Source: Paralichthys olivaceus (taxonomy: Eukaryota > Chordata > Actinopteri > Pleuronectiformes > Paralichthyidae). Taken from it: 64,000 bases of DNA. This document shows, in pieces, positions 23,300-34,372 of this stretch (its first letter is position 1; every line of letters starts with the position of its first letter). The notes beneath the pieces were generated by a model. It was not told where the DNA came from, searched no databases, and worked only from the letters and a program-made list of their open reading frames with translations. The DNA lies in assembly GCF_024713975.1 (NCBI RefSeq), contig NC_091093.1:23750501-23814500 (forward strand), in the 5' to 3' direction. Position numbers and translations under genes: made by a program.

Positions 23300-23700
23300 C
23301 CCCCACATTGTAAAATAGTTTCGACCCAGATTTGGCCCACATACCACATGGAATGATGGCACAAAGGCAATCCACTCCTGTTCACCAGAACTGGGCCACA
23401 AGTAAGCCACAGCAACACCACATATCAACCAAAAGTTGGAATTTTGTGCTATTTGGGCCATATTCATCATTTACATGGATCACTTTAGGTTCTTGACCAT
23501 TGCAAGGTGTAATCTGGATGTAAATCTAAAGTGGTCCATATGGTAAACATGGCCCAAACAGCAGCACCTTTGGCTCATTTAGTTGACATGTGATGGCTTA
23601 CCTGTGACCCAGATCTGGCAAACAGGAGCAGACCGCCCAAGTGCCATCATTTCATGCAGTATGTGAGTCAGATGTGAGAAACAATTCTGCTATGTGGGAT
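23300..23700. mobile_element. Long palindromic foldback element
   Basis: The left arm (ccccacattg...tttggcccacataccacatg...gaatgatggcac...gggccacaagtaagcca) is mirrored by the right arm (tggcttacctgtgaccc...gtgccatcatttcatgcag...ctatgtggga). Arms are about 150 bases with a short centre containing ttgggccat/atggcccaa. No ORF. Related to 9400-9700. Confidence 0.75.
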
Positions 23701-26541
23701 GCATGGGTGTATTATAAAAAAAATCATAAATAAAATGTTAAAAAAAAGAATGCAAATGTCTGAATCAGTTGCTCTGGACATTTTCATTCTAGTAATGTAA
23801 AATTTAGATGTGAAAGGGGCCTTGTTTACTCAGAGCTGTCTGAATAGGAGGGAAAAAAATAAAAACACAGAAATACACGGTCTCTCTAAAGGTCAGTGTT
23901 GACTGAGCAGCATATTGATCCACATGTGGTTGGCACCTTTGCTACATGCCCGCCTGCCTGGGAAGCGACCAAATACAAAGTGTCAGAACTATCAAAGCAC
24001 ATCAAAGAGCTGAAATGTCGACGTTTTTCTCACAGTTGATGTCAGTGTCGTCTCATGGGAAGTTTCTCACTTGTTGACAGAATTTATCATTTGTGACACT
24101 GGGCCACTTTGCACCATCAGTTATCTGTTTTTATCTGTCTCTGAACATTGTTCCTCATGCTCTTAAACTGTCGTATAAATCAATTGATTACTTTTGGTGC
24201 CATGTTCTTGATCTCTGCTCTTGCATATGATTAAAAGGAAGATATTATTATTTTATATTCGCATTTTATTTACTTTTAATTATTGTTATAATAACATAGG
24301 TTTATGCTGTATATGGTATTTGTCTTGGATTTAATTCTTAATTTAATTTTGCTTTGTTAGCTTTGACTATTTTCAGGATTGACAGCAAAAAACTTTTTAT
24401 GATTTAGTTTTTTCCTGCCAATAAAGGAAACCTGAAACCTTTTATGTGAAAATTATTTTTATTTGGACAATAACATATTGAAGATTCTTTTTATATTTAT
24501 GAATCTGAAGGATTTATTTTTCACTGAGGTTTAGATTAAATCCAAACTCCAACCTTTATTTCAGTTTTATTTTAACTTGTATCTACTCTATGCAACCCTA
24601 TATACTGTATTCTGGAATAATAGATAAATAAGAATACATTTTAATGCCTGTAGGTGATTCCTTCTACAAAATTTCACCTGTTTTGGAAATGGTTTATTTT
24701 GATGCATTTGTGCTTTTGTGGTGTCTCATATGTAGCATTAGAATATTAGAAAGTCAGAATTTAGATGAATCAAGGATAACGGCTCACAAGCTTTGACAGA
24801 CCTTCCTAATTTCCCCATCGTGGAACTAATAAAGGATCATCTTATCTTATCTTAAAAAAACAAACCTATAGGTTCAGCAGCTTTTTACAATGCAAAAATA
24901 GTTTTGTTGGGCGACCTCTAGTGGCCATAGTACGTCTGATGAGAGCAGAGAGAGGCAATAAAGGTTATCAGTATGAGGGTGGATGGATAGGTCGACACAA
25001 TACCAGAGACAAAATAACAGGAAAATATTCTGGTATCTTCAACAACAATATGACAGTCACAAAATCCATTTAAAGAAAATAAGGAGGCACGTATACGGCA
25101 AGCTATGATGTTTACATTTTACAGATATGGAGAAATACAAAATCCAAATTTCATCTGGAAGCTCAAACACTTAATCCAATATAAAATGATAGAGGTGTAG
25201 ATTTTTATCAAATCTGCCACCGTCTGACTAAAAAAAGATTCCCAGATTCCGAGCAGAGAGCAATGCAGCAAATATCACAACAGCAACACAGCTGCTCATA
25301 CAGCGTCTCAAAAAAATGTATTTTTATTTTCTTGCAACATTGGTTAAAAGTACTGTGGCTTTTTTACTCTAATCAACAGGTTGACAAAGAGAAAAACATA
25401 TGTGAAGTAATGTAAAGTACCTGTTTGCAGCTGTTATCACTTCCTCCACATCAATGTTTTTGAGTGGATGCACATTAGGCAGAAATCAAGCCTTGAGTTA
25501 GAGCGGACACAGTTTTTGCACGAGGACAATTTGTCCTGTTTCTTTGTTAAACTGCTCCATCTCTGCACTGAGATCATGAATGAAAGCTCCACATATTCAT
25601 ATTCTCAATGAATTCTGAATAGAGACCTCGAGTGCATTGACATTATGCTTCAGGCTCATTGTCCATACATCCATCTTCTCAATGTGCTGCCGGTCACAAG
25701 GATCGGGAGCCGATAGGCGAGGTATACACCCTGGACAGACTGTATTGAGAAACTGCTAAAGAATCAGTCCAATGAATTCATTTAAAGACTGAATGAATTA
25801 CATTGGCGGAAAAGGCTGTCCCATTTTGAGGGCTCCTTTAGATGCGTCCTTACATCCCCGATAAATGAAGGCTCCAACGAGGGAGCCCAACGTATCCCAT
25901 AATTCATCACAAACTGCTTTTCAAAGAGTCAACGGTGCCAGTGAGTGACAAGACGTCAAATGCTAGAATATCAACTCAACTGACCAGCTAATGACACACA
26001 CTTCAAAGAAAAGTTTCTCGTGTCCAGCTTAAGTTCAACTTTTACTCAGAGATTTAAGAATCAGGTTAACAAACAGGTTAAATCTCTTTTGACTGGATGT
26101 AAAACATGAAAACTTCCAGAGGGTGAATCATTTTTATAGACTGAATGGTCTCAGTTACAGTATCCTTACTATATTTCAGGAGTGACAAGATTAACTGGGT
26201 ATTGTTTACTCAACAGCTTCATTCATGAGAAGCCCAAGACAAAAAAAGGAGTTCAGTAATAACTCATACATTCATAGCAAATTCAAATTATAAAAATAAT
26301 CTTTTAATATAAACTACATATTCAGTGCACAAAGAACAAATGTACAAAACAAACTTGACACATTGATTGAGACATAACGTAAGAATGTTAAAGTAAAATC
26401 AATTAACACAATCTTGTGAGTTAATATCATCTTAATTAGTTAAAGTGATCCGCATAAATAGGACTGTAAATAAATTATGAGCCTTTTTTCTCTGCCTTCC
26501 CTTCTGAGCAGGTTGTCGTCATTTGTTTCCCCGGTGGAATT
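23700..26541. other. Intergenic spacer between grpr and vegfd
   Basis: No gene recognised. It contains a dispersed fish tail motif near 24800-24860 (ccccatcgtggaactaataaaggatc followed by cttatcttatctta), also seen in reverse near 52800. The vegfd 3' UTR should lie at the right end. Confidence 0.4.
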
Positions 26542-27535
26542 CTACTTGGGCCATCTGCATCTGTGAATAAAAAAGGGATCATTTAGAAACTGTTTATTCA
26601 CGTCATCCTGCATGTAACAGCTGTGAATATGTCTTCACTGACTCTAATCTTTCATCCTCTTTATATCGCTGTTTCCCTTCACTGGTTTAATATCCCCCTC
26701 CTATAGGAGGTCATGTTTTCACCCGCTGGTTTGTTTGTGAGCAAGATGACACAAAAACAATGGATTTCCACGAAACTTGGTGGAAAGATGAGACATGGGC
26801 CAAGAAAAAATTCATTACATTTTTGAGTGGATCCGGAGAAAGTCACAGATGCAGGTATTTCTTTTATTCGCTTTTGTTACCATTACAAAACTGTTGTTTT
26901 TAGGCATTACATTTTTTCATTTTCTCAGGGAGCACTTCATGGATTTTGATTAAAGAAATCAGGGATATTTAGGAGGTGGGCTGAGTGTGGATGAGACTAA
27001 ATCTGTTTTTATTGGGGGGGTCTATTCTCAGCTACTCTACAGAACAACATGGGGCTAGAAACATACAATGTGCAGCTGAGATAATGGGGATTCAGTGTAA
27101 TATCAACAGTTTTGACTTTCTCTAAAATGTATGAAGTGTATCCAAGAGAATCTTTTGAATAAAAACAGCCTAAATCTATATCAGACTAGTTTAAATAAAG
27201 AAATGATTTTATTCTGAAGCATCTGTCTTGCTGCTCTTACCTGCAGGAGGCTTGATCGAAATGCTGCTTCCTGTGAGCACAGATGGAAGAGTTGAATTGG
27301 CAGCGTTGAGTCCGTCTCGGCTCCTGGGTTGGCACAGGTCTGGGAAGACAGTCGCAGCGCTCCACATCTATTTCACAGTCAGGCATCCAAGAACTGAGTG
27401 GCAACTCTGAGCCGCAGGTAATAATGGGGGAGTGCATGTTAGTAGAAGTACAAGAAATCACTTTTCATCTTAACATTCATGATTTAAAGTGCAGTCGGTG
27501 TCCATGAAAAGTCTCTCACTCACACAAACACACAC

Positions 27536-27633
<98 letters not shown>

Positions 27634-30600
27634 GGTGTACTGGAAGGGTAAGGTATGCATCTGTCAGCGGAACAATCCCAGATCAACCCACTGGCACAAA
27701 GTCTCCTGGAGTCCTCCGACGCTGAGAGCTGGCTCGTGGGAGAGCAGCTGCCATTGAACCAGATGAATTAGAATAATAGGAAAAAAGATTCACCAGAGGA
27801 AACAGAGTTGACACAAGGTGTTGGACTCACCCACTGCTCCTGTGAGGCTGAGCATTACGTCGTATTATGGCGGGCTCCAAGCACCTACACTCTGTGTGAT
27901 TAGCCACTTTTATTAACACAGGTTCAGGTACAAAGTTGAATGGAATGACACTGAGCACCTGAAACGCACAGAAATACACACACACACAGTGTAAGAGTGT
28001 TGAACCTTAAATCCTCAGTAGAAGTGTATTTGCTCTTTATTTTTGCTCACTCACAGTTTTATTCACGTACACGGTCGATGTGTTTCTGCAGGTGATGCCC
28101 TCTTGATTGCAACAACCACTGCACCTGTCAGTGGGAAAAAAAGTCACATCTGGGTAAAGTGACGTGCGTGGAAAAGAGCTGCAATATAGAACATGTGTTC
28201 CACATATACAGGAAACATAGCTGACTCATTTACTAGGTTTTTTATTATTTACAATGGTCGCTACAACTACTGCCGGAAGGATAAACACAGTGAGCCTTTT
28301 TAGCCTGGATCTGCCCAAAGGTAACGAATCCCTCCAACCAGCAACTCTAAAGCTCAGCAATTAATATTTTATGTTGTCTGTTTCAAAAAATTGTTGTCAC
28401 TTCAGCTTTAAGATTACAATAAAAGTCCAGGGAGTCACAGCTGCCTGACAGAATATGGACATTCTCCAGAAGGGCTGTGATGTGAGAACGCACATGAGAG
28501 AAGAGGGTAAAAATGCAAAAGCGTAAAATGTCTCCTTTAAGTTGTGGGGGTGTGATTTCAGGTCAAACAAACCTGTGGACGGACACACAAGGCGGCTTGA
28601 AGAACATTGATGGGTCCGTGCTCAGCTCCTTGGCCACGTCAATGCACGTTTCCCTTGGCATGCACTGAGTCCGCTGCCACTCTTCATCTATGGCTAAAAG
28701 CAAGACGTTTAAATGTCAATAACCTCATCAGCACGAATTCGCATAGACATGATCCACACATTATATCCAACCTTTAAGGATCTCCAGGCTGTAAGATTCG
28801 GCTGCGTAGCGTGTGGAGCGGTGTGACCCTCCTAAAGGCAGAGAGGAGGGGGTCTCTGGCTGCTGCAGCCTCAGACGACATTTCCATAACTTCCAGTCAG
28901 GAAAGTCTGCGAGCCTCAGCAGCTCATCCAGGCTGGAGGCTGATCGCACCTTTTGTTCCCACTGCTTCATTCCCTGCAGGGATCACAGTCCACCTTTGAC
29001 ATCTCATGTTGACATAGGCTATTCACAGAAAACTTAATAATCATTGGTCTCATTTTTATTTAATGTCACTGTGCTTGTTTTTGGGGGGGTTGACATTTTG
29101 TCTCCATAAAATAAGACATATATTTATTAGTTTGTTGAGGCAAAAATGTGTGAGTCTTGTATCTGAAAGTTAAATATTCTTCTTCCGTGTTCTGATTCAT
29201 ACATTCAGCTCTATATCTCTCAGAATCTTCACTCTTCAGCTGCTTTTGGACGTAAACTGAACTCTGACCATTTAACTGGAATTTTCCTTGTAAAAAATTC
29301 TGTGCATCATTTCCTGCTGAGTTCATGTGGCGCTGATTGCGCTTTGACAACTGGCTGTGACTCACACACGTCAGTTCAAAAGTGTGATGATTAACAGCTG
29401 AAGCAGTAACTTACATGTCTGTTCCGGACTGACCTTGTGCCTCTTAAGCTCTGAGCACTGCTCATTCTTAAAGGTCCAGTGTGTAAGATTTAGGTGAAAG
29501 GGATCTATTGGCAGACATTGAAAAGAAAATACTCCTAGTGTTTTCTTTACTAAGGTGTTTCATCTAAATTGTTGTTTTCTTTACCCTAGAATGGGCCGTT
29601 CATTTTTTTACAGACTGTTTTGAGTTTCTATGACAACTGAAGGCTGCCACAGGTTCTCTGTCATGTTTGGAAGGGGAGGGTGAGGTGAGGGGCATTCAGC
29701 TGCAACATGCAACGTCACCACTAGATGTCACTAAATTGTACATACTGAACCTTTAAGTCTCTGTCGCCAAAGAATAAACATGTATATATTGAAGAGGACA
29801 TGAAGACTGACTTGACCAAAAAGCATCGAAAAATACATGGACCCTCACCAACTAAATCCCCAGCATGCACTTTGAGAGAAGGCAGCACTAGTGATCTTAA
29901 GCACTGCAGCCAGCACCCCCCCTGCTTTCTCAATGTTAAAAAAAAAATCAACACACATTTTGGGTAGTTCTCATTACACTGATGTATGTTCATTTTTTCT
30001 GATATCACTCTTGATTAGTTTTTTATCAAAAAGGGGGCAAGACATCATGATTGACAGGTGGGAGGTTTCGGCGGGATCTAGATTCAGCACCTCCACTTGC
30101 TGATGACCACTGCTGATATTTTGGCATCAGTAAGATTGGCCATTGGGAGCAACAGTACAATAAAAAAAAAAAATCACCTACTGCAAGCACAAATAACGTA
30201 ATGATGTCCCGTGTGAGGGATTTTTACAGTTTTGTTTTTGTTTTTAGGTTGTTGAAATTTTAATAGACTTTAAACAGGGTGTGAGCCGCGGATGGGAGAG
30301 CAACGATTTCGGAATTCCCAGGCTCATTTTCGAGGCAGGAAAGCCAGAGCCAGATATATGGATGGTAGTTCTGCTACTGGGGCGGAGGCACGTCACAGAG
30401 GACAGTCATGCACTTGTCTGCGCAATGCTTTCTTCACTCTGGTAAATGATCCGGGCCCTCTGATGTGTTCAGTGTGTTGCAGAAGAGAGGGTGGGGCAGG
30501 TTGGCTGGACAACTGCTTCCACTTAAATTCAGAGAAACAACAGAACAGAAAGTTGGGAGGTTTCCCCGCCGCAATTTCTACCAGGGGATAGACCCACTTA

Positions 30601-31142
30601 ATGAGAAACAGAGAGCGAGGGAGCGCCTGGGAAAAGGGATGACAGGAGCCGAAAGAGAGGTAAAGACGGGGGGAGAGTTCGCTGATGGGCTATGGCGTTG
30701 ACATGCGATTTGTCTTTTAGCCACATGCGGACACATGATTTATATTACTGCAGTTTTACTATCAGTGGACAGGACACAGGGAGCAAAGGTGAGTGAACTG
30801 CAACACAGCATCTGGTCAAGTGTGAGGATTATGTAACAATGGGTGGAAAAAGGAGGAAAAAGAAGTGAAATCAAGAGAGAGCTCCCTAACAATGCGACAT
30901 AATTACAGGTAATTTTTCTACCAAGGGAAACAAAATCTGTCATCAGCTACAAAAAAACAGTGAATTGCGAGAAGCTTACATCGATTCTTGGTCATGTATT
31001 AAGGCATAAAGCTTTTTGCCGCACTTACCCAACTCCCTCCCTCTCTGTGCATGCTGTGGCCCCCGTTGATCCAGCTCAGCTCCACCAACAGAGTCACCAA
31101 GCAGGAGAGTCTGCAGAGGGTCCATCTCATCCCCATCATCAT
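26542..31142 (-). CDS. vegfd: Vascular endothelial growth factor D
   Basis: Secreted PDGF/VEGF-family ligand for VEGFR-3 (and VEGFR-2 in mammals), lymphangiogenic. Exons: 31029-31142, 28772-28973, 28573-28693, 28055-28124, 27831-27958, 27632-27747, 27241-27406, 26542-26560; total 311 aa in consistent phase. Translation may start at 31142 or at the ATG four codons later. The signal peptide includes LSCLVTLLVELSW. The N-propeptide leads to EEWQRTQCMPRETC. The cystine-knot core has FFKPPCVSVHRCSGCCNQEG and ends VANHTECRCL. IIRR after it matches the processing site recalled in human VEGFD. The C-propeptide has Cys motifs (DCEIDVERCDC) and ends CRCRWPK, like human CRFPK. Human is 354 aa, so the C-propeptide is shorter here. 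The neighbour pir supports VEGFD over VEGFC. Confidence 0.92.
26704..26985 (+). mobile_element. Dispersed fish repeat, family B copy 2
   Basis: ggaggtcatgttttcacccg, aaacttggtggaaagatga, gacatgggccaagaa and a decayed end catggattttgat, in a vegfd intron. Confidence 0.6.
27523..27631. repeat. (CA)n microsatellite abutting a vegfd splice donor
   Basis: About 50 CA units. On the - strand the last bases of vegfd exon 6 (CACCAG) are followed directly by GTGTGTGT..., so the repeat itself forms the 5' splice site. Confidence 0.95.
28974..31028. other. vegfd intron 1
   Basis: A 2.1-kb intron with a TTAA-flanked MITE (29468-29756) and a family C fragment (about 29960-30130). The + strand ORFs at 30292-30701 have no domain or splice context. 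Confidence 0.6.
29468..29756. mobile_element. TTAA-flanked MITE, copy 1 (piggyBac-like)
   Basis: The ends are TTAA-AGGTCCAGTGTGTAAGATTTAG and its imperfect complement ctaaattgtacatactgaaccT-TTAA. This gives about 22-bp terminal inverted repeats bounded by TTAA, the target used by piggyBac-type transposases. No ORF. Two more copies are at 33990-34246 and 60927-61236. Confidence 0.7.
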
Positions 31143-31273
31143 CCCTTTGGCTCTGCTCGCTGTCTGAGAAGCACTCAGCAGTACGAACTTGTCTCCTCTT
31201 TTCTGCTGACAGAAAGCACTTAGAACCGACTGCCTCTCTGACTCAGTTTCCCAGACCAGCTCCGTCCCTCAGA

Positions 31274-31315
<42 letters not shown>

Positions 31316-33980
31316 AATCTTCTCAGTGCAGGTTTGTGCAACACAAACTCCTGATCCTCCAGCTGCACAGTTGAGCGTGAGAGTGTGCGTTTGTGGGAGT
31401 GTGTGCCTGAGCCAGACGTGACCTGTCACAGCACCCCAGACACCAAATGGAGAATGCTAAAGAGGCTTTAAAACGTGTACCTCTTGCTGCTGAAGCTTTG
31501 ATGCAGCACTGAAGGTTTCCTGTTAAACAGCAACACTACCAGAAGTAAGAGGTGGGTAATTTCCTCAGTAAAAACATAAGACGAGATCCACTTGAAGTCT
31601 CCTTGAGCAACAAACTGTTTTGAAGGCCTGTGACGTATAACGGGGCCTTGAATAAATTCTTCTATTTCAAACTTGACCTCTTTATATTGCCGTCTCCTGA
31701 AAAGGCTGCCGGCTCCCCTTAACTTCTAGTCAGAATATTTGTATGATAAACTTTCCCTCCGTCCCACCTCCCTTGTCCAGATCTGTGGTTTGTTCGACTA
31801 AAGACCCTGAGGTGCAACACAACCCCTTCCTCCACGACCTTTCTGAAAAACCTAAAGATATGTGTCTCTGTGTCTGCCCTTATGTCTCTCCCTCCGCTGC
31901 TGCTCCTGCCGCCTCCAAATGCTCCTTTTTATTTGCTGGAGTGTTCCCGTCTTGCTTTTTTTAATGTCTGTCTGTCAAGTGATCAGTTCCCCTGCCTGTT
32001 AAATCCCCATCAGTGTCTTCTCCTCCAAAGCTGCCAAACCGCATACAGCCAAAGAGCACTAACATGTGTTTTAAATGTGATCCAGACCTCTGTAACGTGT
32101 GAGGGGAAATAAGAGTTCGGCACCACCCCTGTCCCACTGACACCCCACCCCCTCGCCAATCCAGGCCCATTTGACTCAGCATGTTACACATATAATGGAT
32201 TTAATGTGAGAACAGCGTTCACACAGTCATTTGCATGGGAATGATGAACAGCATCTTTTCTGTCGCTGGCAAAACCAAAGCGTATTTAAACTAATGGAAT
32301 ATTGTTGTATTTTTATTTGGTTCATGTTGATGTTTGGCCCTGGAGGTCAGGTTAATAAACCAATACGGAAATGTAAAAAAAATTGATTCCTTTTGTTTGA
32401 CTACTGCTGGATAAATAAACAAATGTCAATGTTTGTCTTCAGCAAATTCTATGTATATTTGAACAAACCACTATACCTCAAGTACAGTATGTGTATTTTA
32501 ATTATCTTCATTACATTGTGTACAAGCAACTATTCCAAATTTCATAACAGCGATGCAACAGTGTTATTTCAAACAGGAGAAGGAAACTGTAATAAAAATT
32601 AAATTTAACAAGGGACGTGGAGAGAGAGCAGTTAGGGGCACATTTTCCCTAAAATCTATATTTTACAAGGTAGAGGGGGTAAACAACTACTGTGCCAACA
32701 ATAGGGCATGTCATTCACTCCCACATGAAGCACTCAGCTGTAACAAGTTAAAATAGACGCTGCAAAATTCTAAATGTCCTGAAAACATATTCTAAAAGAA
32801 ATAGGTTTCCATCGTTCAGTGTTCCAACATCGAACATCTCCATTAATACATTACAAGAAAGACAGTTTTATCAGAGGCAACAGGAGGTTTTAGAAGAGAA
32901 GTGGGGAATCTTTTCCTGTCAAGTACAATTTCAGTGGTACTTCGAGGGCCACACTAAATTACCAAACACAGACAGTACACTGTACAATCTACTGTGAAAA
33001 AATGGTGAAGTCTGGCAGCAAAAGTTGCCACTTAGTGTCAATTTACTGTATAAAATTAGTTATTAAACAGAGATTATTTTAAAACACAGACATAAATACA
33101 TTCAACAGTAGTGTAATTTTTGTATTTTCTACATTGAATTCAATGTAATCCATCATGCAAGACCCTTGAACAATTTAATAATCCTAGAAAAAAATGTTAG
33201 TTTCCTGCTATGTCAATTTACACACTGCTTTTATTCTATGGTTCATATTTTAATAAATGTAATTTACTGTATTTTTATGATGTACGTACAGTTTATAGAA
33301 TTCAAGCAGAGGGACGTTATTGTACTTTGCTCCTCGATGATTTCATGTTGTAGGCACATCAGCAGGTTCCACATTCAACAATTCAGAAAATACGCTCACT
33401 TCCTGAATCCTCTCGCCAAATGCCTGGAGGAGTTTTTTGCACTCAACAGCACATTCAGATCTTCTGGCTTTTGTTCTTGCAGAGTTGGAACATTTTACTT
33501 TGTCTGGTGCAAGCAGCCGCGCAGTCACAACCAGACAAGGCTTCACAATTTCTCCTTCTTAACAAGGGTTCTTGGCCGTTATCTCAGTCAACAGTAAACC
33601 TGCTTGTTTACCTTGTTGGGCACCAATCCCTCTGTAGAGTGAGAACTTAAAGCTGAGCTCAGAACACATCCTGAGACTGATTTTGAAATCAAGTTGCATC
33701 GAGCACTCGAGGAGAAGCTTCGCAGATTTTCTCTCTAATTTCAAACATGCACACACTACAAGATGTGAAGTGTGCATTATATAGACCAAAGGCAGAAGAA
33801 ACGTGTCTGGATGACAAAAACGTAGTGCAGTCGCGGACAATGCGCTCCATTTATATTTTTGGTCAGTTTAATGTCAACAGTAGTATGTTAGCTTGTAATG
33901 CTAATAACTAGCTGGTTGGGATTAGTGTTGTGTAACACGCTGTTCAGGGAATCTTGCTCTTGCCACATATTGACAAGCCT
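31143..33980. other. vegfd-pir intergenic region
   Basis: Immediately left is the vegfd start, so the first few hundred bases are its promoter/5' UTR; a (CA)n run lies at 31275-31312. A - strand ORF at 33343-33546 (KKLLQAFGERIQEVSVF) has fairly ordinary codon use but no recognised homologue or splice partners. Nothing else gene-like was seen. Confidence 0.4.
31275..31312. repeat. (CA)n microsatellite
   Basis: About 18 CA units upstream of vegfd. Confidence 0.93.
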
Positions 33981-33989
33981 TTGCTCCAA

Positions 33990-34246
33990 CTCAACACCCG
34001 AGAATGGTCCATTTCCATTTAAATACTTTATATTTACATCAGGAGCGGGTCCTCTCTGCAGAGGTCGCTATGTTTTTTACAGTAGCCCACACTGGATAAA
34101 AAACTAAACACATTTTGAGTTTGTATGAAAATTGAAGTCTACCACAGGTTCTCTTACATGTTTGGAAGGGGAGGGTGAGATGAATTCAGCTACAAAATGC
34201 AACTTACCCACTAGATGTCACTAAATTCTACACACAGAACCTTTAA
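33990..34246. mobile_element. TTAA-flanked MITE, copy 2
   Basis: Shares ccatttaaatactttatat, ctaccacaggttctct, tgtttggaaggggagggtga, cactagatgtcactaaatt and the terminal gaacctTTAA. The left end is truncated or diverged. Confidence 0.65.
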
Positions 34247-34372
34247 AGGTATAGTTGGTCATTTGTTTCTGAAACACTTATTTTTATATTATTTGTTCAA
34301 ATCAAATATATTTCTGAGTTGTATTGTCTCAGACTGGAATGGCCCAGAGGCTCAAGGTTCTCCACCACTGCT

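Noticed and set aside
30292-30701. + strand ORFs of about 100 and 78 aa
   Set aside because: Antisense within vegfd intron 1, with no domain or splice signals.
26542-31142. VEGFC instead of VEGFD
   Set aside because: Adjacency to pir and ace2 and the EEWQRTQC...IIRR pattern fit VEGFD better, although a phylogeny was not run.
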